From positions 186,001 to 250,000 of the forward strand of contig JASGKH010000002.1 of assembly GCA_047600785.1 (NCBI GenBank): 64,000 bases of DNA, given 5' to 3'. The DNA comes from Breznakibacter sp047600785. GTDB taxonomy: Bacteria; Bacteroidota; Bacteroidia; Bacteroidales; Marinilabiliaceae. Made by a program: the position numbers and the translations under genes. This document shows, piece after piece, positions 37,995-45,352 of the stretch. The notes below the pieces were generated by a model. The model did no database searches. It saw only the letters and a program-made list of their open reading frames with translations, and was not told the DNA's origin. Numbering within the stretch: the first letter of the stretch is position 1; each line of letters begins with the position of its first letter.

Positions 37995-39263
37995 ATGACA
38001 ACAACAAACACCTTCGGAATTGTTTTTTACCTGAAAAAACAAAAAGAGAAAAAAGGTAAAGCGCCCATTTACGCAAGAATAACCGTTGATGGCCAGCGTG
38101 CGGAAATTTCCATCAAAAAGGATATCGACATTGAAAATTGGAGCCACGGTAAAGGTATGGCAAAAGGTAAAGGTGAAGAAATAAAGGCTTTAAATACCTT
38201 TTTGGAACAAATCCGTAGCCGTATGGTGGAATGTTACCAGCATCTTCAGCTAAAGAAACAATTGATAACTGCCATCGCCGTTAAAAATAAGTTTCTGGGC
38301 ATTGAAGAAAAAGAACATTCGCTGATGAGTTTGTTCGATTATCATAACGAGCAAATGAAGAATATCTTGGAATGGGGTACCATGAAAAACTATTACACAA
38401 CAAAGACCTATTTCCAACTTTACCTCAAGGAAGCCCTTCACACTTCGGACATTTACCTATCCCAACTTAGCTATAAATTCGTTGTAGGCTATGAAAAGTT
38501 TATGAAAGAATACAAGCCTTTGCAACCAAAGAAACCTTGTGGGCAGAATACAGTAATGAAGCATATCGAAAGACTCAGGAAAGTAGTTAACCTTGCTATT
38601 AAAAACGAATGGCTCGACAGAGACCCATTTCAGAAATTTCAGCCATCATTTTTAAAGACAAACCGGCAGTTTTTGAATGCTGAAGAATTGGCTGCCATTG
38701 AACAAAAGGAATTTAAAAGTCTTCGATTACAACATGCAAAGGATATGTTCGTTTTTAGTTGCTATACTGGCTTGGCCTACATTGATGTTTATGAATTGAC
38801 ACCTCAAAACATGTCTCTTGGCATTGATGGAGAATACTGGATAAATACCTGCCGCCATAAAACAGATATTCCGGTACGAGTTCCACTCCTACCACAGGCT
38901 ATGGCTATTATTGAAAAGTATAAGAATAATCCGAGGGTATTGGAAACCGGCAGACTCTTGCCCGTTTACGCAAATCAAATTCTTAACAACTACCTCAAAG
39001 AAATTGCCGATTTCTGCGGTATCGAAAAGCCTTTAAGCTTTCATATTGCCCGTCATACTTTTGCAACAACGGTAACCCTTACCAATGGAGTGCCGATTGA
39101 GACTGTTTCCAAGATGCTTGGGCATACCAGTATCAAAACTACCCAGGTTTATGCTAAAGTAATCGAGGAAAAGGTAAGTAAGGATATGTACGAGCTTCGG
39201 AACAAAATGATGAATAAACCAGCTTCAAATGTTCTGCCTAAAGGAGACGTGGCGATAAATTAA
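37995..39263 (+). CDS. Tyrosine recombinase/integrase of CTnDOT type
   Basis: It catalyses site-specific integration and excision of the element. The 422 residues have the Bacteroidota layout: N-terminal arm-binding domain (FGIVFYLKKQKEK ... YARITVDGQRAEIS), SAM-like core-binding domain (~105-205), and catalytic domain. Catalytic residues seen are Lys in CRHKTDIPV, HIARHTFAT (His-x-x-Arg), LGHTSIKTTQVY with His and the Tyr nucleophile. The first Arg of the usual TGLR motif is Ala here (CYTGLAYIDV). This change is frequent in Bacteroidota element integrases, and in IntDOT the same position is also not Arg. The gene points away from tRNA-Pro, as is usual for a tRNA-integrated element. Confidence 0.93.
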   Translation: MTTTNTFGIVFYLKKQKEKKGKAPIYARITVDGQRAEISIKKDIDIENWSHGKGMAKGKGEEIKALNTFLEQIRSRMVECYQHLQLKKQLITAIAVKNKFLGIEEKEHSLMSLFDYHNEQMKNILEWGTMKNYYTTKTYFQLYLKEALHTSDIYLSQLSYKFVVGYEKFMKEYKPLQPKKPCGQNTVMKHIERLRKVVNLAIKNEWLDRDPFQKFQPSFLKTNRQFLNAEELAAIEQKEFKSLRLQHAKDMFVFSCYTGLAYIDVYELTPQNMSLGIDGEYWINTCRHKTDIPVRVPLLPQAMAIIEKYKNNPRVLETGRLLPVYANQILNNYLKEIADFCGIEKPLSFHIARHTFATTVTLTNGVPIETVSKMLGHTSIKTTQVYAKVIEEKVSKDMYELRNKMMNKPASNVLPKGDVAIN

Positions 39264-39406
39264 ATTTATCGCTAATCGCAACATATTCAAAGCATTGACG
39301 TTTTAATTATATTTAGGATGTTATAGTTAACTCAACCAATCCAAATACGTATAATAGTTATAGGGTACAGTTGTTTTAGCAGTATTACAATACATGAAAT
39401 TAGTCA

Positions 39407-40594
39407 ATGCCTGATGGGAGAAACCTTTCAATACAGTATGAACTGAAAGTACTTGATGAACTTGTGCTTGAAAAGATGAACCCGGAACGCAACCCAATTC
39501 CTGACCAATTGGGTTCGTTATTGGGGTGTATAGATATTGCCAAAACCCAAAAGGATGTTATTAAGAAAAAAATGGTTAGCACAGCTTATTCGTTTTCTGA
39601 GGAAAGGCATACAGCTACCTATATCCATAACCACCAGGCACAGTTAAGTCATTTGATCGAGATGTTGTATAAATATCTTGATGATGACATCGTTAAAAAA
39701 TCAAACGACTATCAATTAGTCATTGACCAAATGATAAGTCACGTTGTAGCCCTGATGCGGTTTCTGGCTGATACGTTTAAGGACTATTTTAACTACGATG
39801 CCGAATCGACCGTATCCTTCAAAAGAACAGCTTCTGCTCACTTTAAAGAGCAGTTAACAAAATTAAAAACACTATTACCTATCCCAACTCCTAGCGTATT
39901 TGAAGTAGCTCTGACACCTATCAAAGAATTTACACATCATCCGTTAGCCAAACCCGTCACTTTTAGGAAACTAATGTATTTTGACATGATGGTTAAAACG
40001 CTTGAACCTATACTTGAATCGGAAACCTGGGAACCGAAAGATATAAAAATTGCACTCGTAGAAATAAACTTCAATTCCAACCAGTTTCTCTGGTATGTGA
40101 TTAGTGAAATTGAACAGATTATTCTACCCCTGGAAACCCATAGCGAAAAGGTCGAGAAACTTTCCTGGTATCTGAAACAGGTCAATCAAATTCAAATGAG
40201 ACCAGATATAGCCTTTGAGCCGAAACACGAATCTATAAAGGAAAAAATATTAAGCTGGTTGCTCGAAGAAATCTGTTATCTCGAAAGAAGCATGAAACAT
40301 GAAAATGGCGAAAGCATACAAGATGATAAAGACTGTGATTTCAAACTCCCCACAAATCTTTCTGTGCCAGTTTATGGATGCTTTATCCATTTGTTGTTTG
40401 AGTGCGATATTTATGATAAGCACCAACTAGCCCAATCTTTGAGATTTATTGCCAAACACAGCAAAACCAAGAACGTAGAACAGATTGCTGAAGAAAGCAT
40501 CCGGCAGAAATATTACAAACACGAACAACGCACCAAAGAAAAAGTTAAAGAAATAGTAATCAGGATGCTTAATAAACTCAATAGTGATTTTTAA
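39407..40594 (+). CDS. RteC-like regulatory protein
   Basis: The 395-residue cytoplasmic protein is mainly helical. Its C-terminal ~90 residues (LPTNLSVPVYGCFIHLLFE, LRFIAKHSKTKN, SIRQKYYK, VIRMLNKLN) resemble RteC, the regulator that switches on excision genes in CTnDOT-family elements. The N-terminal half has no recognised domain. It follows the integrase by 143 bp in the same direction. A role in controlling excision fits the position next to int and the small HTH gene. The family call is moderate, from pattern memory only. Confidence 0.55.
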   Translation: MPDGRNLSIQYELKVLDELVLEKMNPERNPIPDQLGSLLGCIDIAKTQKDVIKKKMVSTAYSFSEERHTATYIHNHQAQLSHLIEMLYKYLDDDIVKKSNDYQLVIDQMISHVVALMRFLADTFKDYFNYDAESTVSFKRTASAHFKEQLTKLKTLLPIPTPSVFEVALTPIKEFTHHPLAKPVTFRKLMYFDMMVKTLEPILESETWEPKDIKIALVEINFNSNQFLWYVISEIEQIILPLETHSEKVEKLSWYLKQVNQIQMRPDIAFEPKHESIKEKILSWLLEEICYLERSMKHENGESIQDDKDCDFKLPTNLSVPVYGCFIHLLFECDIYDKHQLAQSLRFIAKHSKTKNVEQIAEESIRQKYYKHEQRTKEKVKEIVIRMLNKLNSDF

Positions 40595-40822
40595 TTAATC
40601 CTCTATCAACACTGATTCCATCTTATAATATTTCAGGATTGTCATTAGTTCTACCAAGACACGGTATCCAAAATAAGGCAGTTTTAATAATTCCTGTACC
40701 GGTATTTTGGTAATCTCTCCCAAATTCTTGAAATTATTAATGCGAACCATCTCAAGAAATTCGGCACTCAACGCAAACTGGTCAAGCGGTTTATCTAAGA
40801 TTGAATGAAATTCTTCGTTCAT
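40595..40822 (-). CDS. Small RNA polymerase alpha-CTD-like protein
   Basis: The 75-residue protein reads like a free-standing alpha-subunit C-terminal domain: LDQFALSAEFLEMVRINNF, then NLGEITKIPVQELLKLPYFG with the helix-hairpin-helix pattern, then VLVELMTILK. In RNA polymerase this domain binds UP-element DNA and activators. The gene converges on the RteC-like gene with adjoining stops and has no other partner. Whether it binds DNA or titrates activators is not known. Confidence 0.65.
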   Translation of the reverse strand: MNEEFHSILDKPLDQFALSAEFLEMVRINNFKNLGEITKIPVQELLKLPYFGYRVLVELMTILKYYKMESVLIED

Positions 40823-41096
40823 TAATTAAAAATGCAAATAACAAAGGTAGATGTTTTTTAAGGTTAAGTCAATAAGAATTAATTCTTCATAAGTTATGTA
40901 CTGTAAAGTTTAAAAAGGACAAAATATAACCAAAGCAAATTTCATCTTCACTGATACATTCACTCCAAAATAAATATTTTTAAAAATTATTCGACTGATT
41001 GCAAGATGGTTGATAGGGGGTCATGTGACCCCTGTGACTGGTTTGGCGTTGGCAATTTAATTTGCTTTGCGATGAATCATTTTAAAATTCATCAAT
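40823..41096. other. Divergent intergenic region
   Basis: 274 bp of AT-rich DNA between the alpha-CTD-like gene and the HTH gene, which are divergently transcribed. It holds the palindrome at 41017-41032 and presumably both promoters. No gene seen. Confidence 0.5.
41017..41032. promoter_or_regulatory. Palindromic candidate operator
   Basis: GGGGTCATGTGACCCC is a perfect 16-bp palindrome around TG/CA, standing out in AT-rich DNA 65 bp upstream of the excisionase-like HTH gene. A regulator binding site is likely; a role in excision or transfer is also possible. Confidence 0.5.
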
Positions 41097-41378
41097 ATGC
41101 CAGCACAAATTGTAACAACAGACGACCTTCGGGAACTCAAAATTGAGCTTCTTGAAGACTTTAAACGATTGTTAAAAGAACATGGCGGTCAGCCTTCCAA
41201 AAAATGGTTAAAATCGCCGGAAGTTCGTAAACTCCTGAACATTTCTCCGGGCACTCTCCAAAACCTCCGGGTTAATGGCACACTCCCCTATACCAAGATG
41301 GGAGGAGCTTTGTATTATGATTATGAAGATATTCAGAAAATTCTTCAAGCAAATAAGAAACAGAATAAGCTCTTTTGA
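41097..41378 (+). CDS. Helix-turn-helix protein, excisionase-like
   Basis: The 93-residue protein has an N-terminal helix (LRELKIELLEDFKRLLKEH) and a MerR/excisionase-type winged HTH: KWLKSPEVRKLLNISPGTLQNLRVNGTLP (in part: LLNISPGTLQNLR), then the wing GALYYDYEDIQKIL. Such proteins are near-universal in Bacteroidota integrative elements, next to the replication-type genes, and help excision or regulate these genes. It is followed after 28 bp by a same-direction gene and is probably cotranscribed. Confidence 0.8.
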   Translation: MPAQIVTTDDLRELKIELLEDFKRLLKEHGGQPSKKWLKSPEVRKLLNISPGTLQNLRVNGTLPYTKMGGALYYDYEDIQKILQANKKQNKLF

Positions 41379-41406
41379 ATGTTGCACCTTATAAAACGAG
41401 TGCGGC

Positions 41407-42249
41407 ATGAACTACATCCGTCATCTTACAGCATTTTATATGAAAGCAAAATCTGATGATAGGTTAAGTCCTGCACACATAAGTCTGTATCATGCTTTAT
41501 TCCAGGTCTGGAATATAAACCGGTTTAAGAACCCTATTTCGATAAACCGAAAGATTTTAATGCTGTACAGCAAAATAGGCTCGAACCATACCTTTTACGG
41601 ATGCCTTAATGACCTAAACAATTGGGGCTATATTGAGTATTTGCCGTCGCATTCACCTTCTGTTGGAAGTTTTGTGAACTTGTGCAGTTTTGACATAACT
41701 GAAACTGAAAATACAGATTCCAGTTGTGCAGATTCAGCACAACAGCAGTGCAAAAACGACACAACTGATGGTGCAAATTCAGCACAACTGCGGTGCAATT
41801 TTGACATAACTACTTGTGCAAAAATGCACCCTTATATAAACAATATAAAACATACAAACAATAAAACATTTATAAAGGGGAATTCGCAAGCACAAAATCC
41901 AGAAGTTGAAATTTCTGATTTGGGAAAAAATGAAGAAAGTTTAAAATCGGATAGCGACAAAAAAGCCAAAAGAAAAAAAGTTGCGCCAAAAAAAGAAAAG
42001 GTATTTGTTCCGCCAGGAATTGAAGATGCCATTGAGTTTTTCAAAGATGAGAAATATCCAGAAGTAGAAGCCCGGAAGTTCTTTTATCACTTTGAAGCCA
42101 ATGGATGGAAAGTTGGAGGAAAAACACCCATGCAAAACTGGCAGGCAGCAGCTCACAACTGGATGCTCAATGCTACCAGGTACGAAACCGAATCAAGGTC
42201 AAATCCTGTTAAACTTAACAACAGCAAAGATTATGGCGAGCCCTTATGA
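41407..42249 (+). CDS. Replication-associated protein, element-encoded
   Basis: The 280-residue protein has an N-terminal winged-helix-like region (MNYIRHLTAFYMKAK, LSPAHISLYHALFQVWN, GCLNDLNNWGYIEYL), a low-complexity Cys/Asn-rich linker (~95-160), a Lys-rich stretch, and a C-terminal helical domain (VEARKFFYHFEANGWKV ... NWQAAAHNWMLN). The C-terminal pattern occurs in DnaD/primosome-type proteins of Bacteroidota elements. It overlaps the start of a DnaC-like ATPase gene, the normal order for a primosomal loader pair. A role in replication of the excised element is inferred. Confidence 0.6.
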   Translation: MNYIRHLTAFYMKAKSDDRLSPAHISLYHALFQVWNINRFKNPISINRKILMLYSKIGSNHTFYGCLNDLNNWGYIEYLPSHSPSVGSFVNLCSFDITETENTDSSCADSAQQQCKNDTTDGANSAQLRCNFDITTCAKMHPYINNIKHTNNKTFIKGNSQAQNPEVEISDLGKNEESLKSDSDKKAKRKKVAPKKEKVFVPPGIEDAIEFFKDEKYPEVEARKFFYHFEANGWKVGGKTPMQNWQAAAHNWMLNATRYETESRSNPVKLNNSKDYGEPL

Positions 42250-42847
42250 CTTTGAAACCTGTTTGCGGATTATCGAACGGAAAGGCAAAGAACTGTATGG
42301 GGAACACTTTAGGATTTTCCAGGAAGACTATCCTCTTATTGCCAAACTACTGGCCTATATCCTGAAAGATGAAGAAACGTGTACTCAAAACGGCATTTCA
42401 CTTAAGAAAGGAGTTTTGTTAACGGGTCCGGTTGGCTGTGGAAAAACCAGTTTGATGACTGTGTTAAGGTTTTTTCAACCTGGCGATAACCGATATATTG
42501 TGAAATCATGCCGTGATGTAAGTTTTGAGTTTATCCAGGAAGGGTATTCGGTAATCCAGAAATACAGCAAACAGGCTTTTAACCAGGATAAGCCCAAGAT
42601 GTACTGCTTTGACGACCTGGGAACTGAAAACAATCTGAAATACTATGGCAATGAATGCAATGTAATGACGGAAATACTTCTTTCCAGGTACGACCATTTT
42701 GTAACCAGGCAAATGATAACGCACATAACCACTAATCTTAACAGTTCCGAAATAGAATCGCTATATGGGATCAGGGTTAGAAGCCGGATGCGTGAAATGT
42801 TCAACCTGGTATCCTTTGAAAAGGAAGCCAGGGATAAACGAGTTTAA
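42233..42847 (+). CDS. DnaC-like AAA+ ATPase
   Basis: I start at the ATG at 42233 (MASPYDFETC), inside the end of the previous gene, giving 204 residues; earlier in-frame starts only read through the previous gene. Walker A is GPVGCGKTSLM, Walker B is MYCFDDLGTE, sensor I is THITTNLNS and the arginine finger region is RVRSRMREMFN. DnaC-type loaders place the replicative helicase on DNA. Pairing with the upstream gene supports a replication role. The 16-bp overlap implies coupled translation. Confidence 0.8.
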   Translation: MASPYDFETCLRIIERKGKELYGEHFRIFQEDYPLIAKLLAYILKDEETCTQNGISLKKGVLLTGPVGCGKTSLMTVLRFFQPGDNRYIVKSCRDVSFEFIQEGYSVIQKYSKQAFNQDKPKMYCFDDLGTENNLKYYGNECNVMTEILLSRYDHFVTRQMITHITTNLNSSEIESLYGIRVRSRMREMFNLVSFEKEARDKRV

Positions 42848-42854
42848 TGTTTTT

Positions 42855-42908
42855 GGATTGAAAAACAGTTCGTTTTCGATTAAAAAACAGTTGGTTTTGA
42901 GTTGAAAA
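42855..42908. repeat. Degenerate ~22-bp tandem repeat
   Basis: GATTGAAAAACAGTTCGTTTTC, GATTAAAAAACAGTTGGTTTTG and the partial AGTTGAAAA form two and a half imperfect copies just upstream of the receiver-domain gene. Possible regulator binding array. Confidence 0.5.
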
Positions 42909-42968
42909 TGGATTGAAATCCAATTAAGAAGAACGGTTTTGATTTCAAATCACTTAAAAACATCCATT

Positions 42969-43352
42969 ATGGAAAAGCAAATACTATATATCGACAGCGA
43001 CATGGCAAGTTATATCCTTATTTCAGAAATCTTGAGAAATAGCATTGTTAAAATTACTCATTGTAAATGTGGAACCTCCGCAATCCTGTTGTTCAGAAAG
43101 TATCCATCTTTTGATTTAGTAATAACTGAAACAAGGTTACCCAAAGTAAGCGGTTTTACAGTTTTAACTGAGATTCGTAAGATAAAACCTGAGGTACCAA
43201 TCATTGCTCAAACGGCAAGTGTTTTGTATAACATGGAGAAAAAATGTTTGGAGGCAGGGTTTAATGAGTTTGTAGCGAAGCCATTTGATATTGGATATTT
43301 TGTAGCTATTACTCAAAAATATATAAAATGGCCAGAGTTTTCAAATCACTAA
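42969..43352 (+). CDS. Receiver-domain protein with Glu at phospho-site (1)
   Basis: The 127-residue protein is a stand-alone CheY-like receiver. The start at 42969 gives MEKQILYIDSDM; an in-frame start 30 bp upstream adds nothing conserved. The usual acidic pair is D9/D11 (YIDSDMAS). The phospho-accepting Asp is replaced by Glu54 (DLVITETRLP), while the Thr/Ser (AQTAS) and Lys (AKPFD) of the active site remain. Glu mimics phospho-Asp in many receivers, so the protein may be locked on. It is paralogous to 61941-62384; the two bracket the defence operon. No output domain is present. Confidence 0.8.
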   Translation: MEKQILYIDSDMASYILISEILRNSIVKITHCKCGTSAILLFRKYPSFDLVITETRLPKVSGFTVLTEIRKIKPEVPIIAQTASVLYNMEKKCLEAGFNEFVAKPFDIGYFVAITQKYIKWPEFSNH

Positions 43353-43450
43353 TTAATGGTTGTAAAAGTAAAATGACAACTCAATCCCTTATAATTCGCT
43401 GTAATTTAAGAAAAACAAATAAAAAACTCCTTACATGTATGTTTTTTTAA

Positions 43451-43509
43451 ATTTGTTCACTACATTTGAATGTTCATTGACAATGAACATGCCAAAATAA
43501 TGAACAAAT
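43451..43509 (+). promoter_or_regulatory. Nested symmetric operator over the defence-operon promoter
   Basis: A perfect inverted repeat TGTTCATTGACAATGAACA (43471-43489) is centred on 43480. A second inverted pair, ATTTGTTCA (43451-43459) and TGAACAAAT (43501-43509), is centred on exactly the same base. Between them lies TACATTTG (43461-43468), a full match to the Bacteroidota -7 box, so start of transcription (~43475) would fall within the inner palindrome. The arrangement fits tight repression, most likely by the HTH protein encoded directly downstream (ATG 43520). Repressor identity is inferred. Confidence 0.75.
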
Positions 43510-43519
43510 ATAAAATTTC

Positions 43520-44527
43520 ATGTATCGTAATAATGACTTTATATACGACGCTGCTGTTCAACTTGAGAACCTTACAAACTTTCCAGTTACAATAGAAAGT
43601 AATCGGGCTGAATACGATGCAATTCTTACGATAAAAGAATTGCAATTTACAGTTGTTGCAAAAGCCGAATTGCGAAAAGCTAACAAAGGATTAGTTCTCG
43701 CCCAGCTAAATGAAATAGAAAATAAATCTACTCGACCTGTGCTAATTGTATCGAAATTTATAGCCAGTGATATTGCCCAGGAATTAAAAGAGAAAAGCAT
43801 TAATTATCTTGATATTGCAGGGAATACCTTTATCAAAAAGGATGATCTAATTCTTTTCATTACCGGACAAAAAGCCAGGAAAATTGAAAAAACTAATCAG
43901 ACAAGGGCATTTCAGGAAACTGGTCTAAAACTTATTTTTAGTTTACTTACTAACCCCGATAACCTTCAGTTGTCTTACAGGGAGTTAGCCGAAAAAACTG
44001 ATATTGCAATCGGCTCGGTTAGTATAGTAATGAAGGAACTGGAAGAACAGAATTTTATTCTTAAAACTGAAACCAAACGAGTTCTTAAAAATAAAACGGA
44101 ACTTCTCAATCGCTGGATAGTTGGATATAACGATGTACTACGTCCCAAATTGCTAAAAAAGAGAATGCGATTTACTATTGAAAACAGCAACAATTGGGAT
44201 ACTCTTCCTATTCATGAAGTTGAAGGAATTTTTCTTTGGGGAGGTGAGCCAGCTGCTGCTCTTTTAACTGGTAAAATAAATCCATTGGAATTTATAATTT
44301 ATACTAATACCACTTGGCAAAATTTAATTCGTCCATTAGGCTTGAAACCAGATGACAAAGGTGATGTCGAAATTATGCAAATATTTTGGCAGGAAGTAGA
44401 TAAATACAGAGAGCGTCCTGTTGTTCCGGCATTACTTGTGTACGCCGATTTAATAAGCAGTGGAATTGGCAGAAATAGTGAAATAGCTAAAACAATTTTA
44501 GAAAATGAGCTTAACTATCTCCAGTAA
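43520..44527 (+). CDS. AbiEi-family-like HTH protein, first gene of the defence operon
   Basis: 335 residues. An N-terminal region of ~110 residues (with VVAKAELRKAN, VLIVSKFIA) precedes a winged helix-turn-helix at ~140-190 (LIFSLLTNPDNLQLSYRELAEKT, IAIGSVSIVMKELEEQNFI; quoted in part SYRELAEKTDIAIGS) and a C-terminal domain (GIFLWGGEPAAALLTGK). This order matches type IV antitoxins of the AbiEi group, which bind DNA and autoregulate. The next gene encodes an AbiEii-like nucleotidyltransferase and overlaps it by 23 bp. The operator at 43451-43509 is the probable target. The HTH protein heading MADS loci (MAD1) is an alternative or overlapping assignment. Confidence 0.75.
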   Translation: MYRNNDFIYDAAVQLENLTNFPVTIESNRAEYDAILTIKELQFTVVAKAELRKANKGLVLAQLNEIENKSTRPVLIVSKFIASDIAQELKEKSINYLDIAGNTFIKKDDLILFITGQKARKIEKTNQTRAFQETGLKLIFSLLTNPDNLQLSYRELAEKTDIAIGSVSIVMKELEEQNFILKTETKRVLKNKTELLNRWIVGYNDVLRPKLLKKRMRFTIENSNNWDTLPIHEVEGIFLWGGEPAAALLTGKINPLEFIIYTNTTWQNLIRPLGLKPDDKGDVEIMQIFWQEVDKYRERPVVPALLVYADLISSGIGRNSEIAKTILENELNYLQ

Positions 44528-45350
44528 AAATTTCAGTGATCCTCTATTAAAACCTTTGCTGGAAAAGCTAATGGATTTTTTCAATTCCATTAGTACCAAG
44601 TTCTTTGTAATAGGAGCTACAGCCAGGGATATTATTCTGGATGCTCATGGTGAAAAGAAAGGACGAGCAACTCGTGACCTGGACATTGCAATAGCCATTA
44701 CCGATTGGTCAAAATATGAAGAGATAGAGAAAGGGCTTGTTAAAATTGAAGGTTTCTCCAAAGATTCCAAACAGAAACAACGCTTTATCTACAATGGCAT
44801 TTACGAATTAGATATTGTCCCTTTTGGTGATATAATGAGCTTGGACGATAAAATCTTTTGGCCACCCGATGAACAAACTGCTATGTCGGTATTAGGATTG
44901 TCCGAAGTAGATAAGGCAACACACTCAGTAGTTGTTGACGAAAAGCTAACATTGGATGTAGCTCCATTAGCTGGAATATTTCTACTAAAGATAGTAGCAT
45001 GGCAAGATCGCAATATAAGTAGCAATAAAGATGCTGAAGATTTGGGCTTTATTTTATCCAATTACCTGTCAATAAAAGAAGACAGTTTGGATGAGGAGGA
45101 TTTTGATATTTACGAAGATGAAGATTTTGATATAATTACAGCAGGTGGTAGCTTGATAGGAAAGGACATTAAGCGTATTTTAAAGGATTCGCCTTTGTCG
45201 AAACAGAAAATTGCCGCCTTTATAAAAGCTGAATTAGACAAAAAAGAAGAAAGTAAACTTATAAACCAAATAATTGAAACAAACAAAAGCTTGAAATACG
45301 AACAGTTATTAAAGAGCCTTGAAAATATTATAGCAGAATTAAGTAAATAA
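44505..45350 (+). CDS. AbiEii-like nucleotidyltransferase
   Basis: 281 residues of the nucleotidyltransferase fold: FFVIGATARDIIL, then RATRDLDIAIAI (the D-x-D metal pair), ELDIVPFGDI (third acidic residue), then a helical C-terminal domain with APLAGIFLLKIVAW-type motif. AbiEii enzymes transfer nucleotides to tRNA or other targets and act as toxins held back by their partner. Here the pair leads a methylation-type operon. It may act as a guard toxin released when the operon is disturbed, or modify a system component. The start overlaps the upstream gene; the next gene begins two bases after the stop. A very acidic stretch (~200-220) separates the domains. Confidence 0.8.
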   Translation: MSLTISSKNFSDPLLKPLLEKLMDFFNSISTKFFVIGATARDIILDAHGEKKGRATRDLDIAIAITDWSKYEEIEKGLVKIEGFSKDSKQKQRFIYNGIYELDIVPFGDIMSLDDKIFWPPDEQTAMSVLGLSEVDKATHSVVVDEKLTLDVAPLAGIFLLKIVAWQDRNISSNKDAEDLGFILSNYLSIKEDSLDEEDFDIYEDEDFDIITAGGSLIGKDIKRILKDSPLSKQKIAAFIKAELDKKEESKLINQIIETNKSLKYEQLLKSLENIIAELSK

Positions 45351-45352
45351 AT

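Noticed and set aside
42092..42232. Upstream extension of the DnaC-like ATPase
   Set aside because: These 47 codons only read through the end of the preceding gene in another frame; the ATG at 42233 gives the usual family start.
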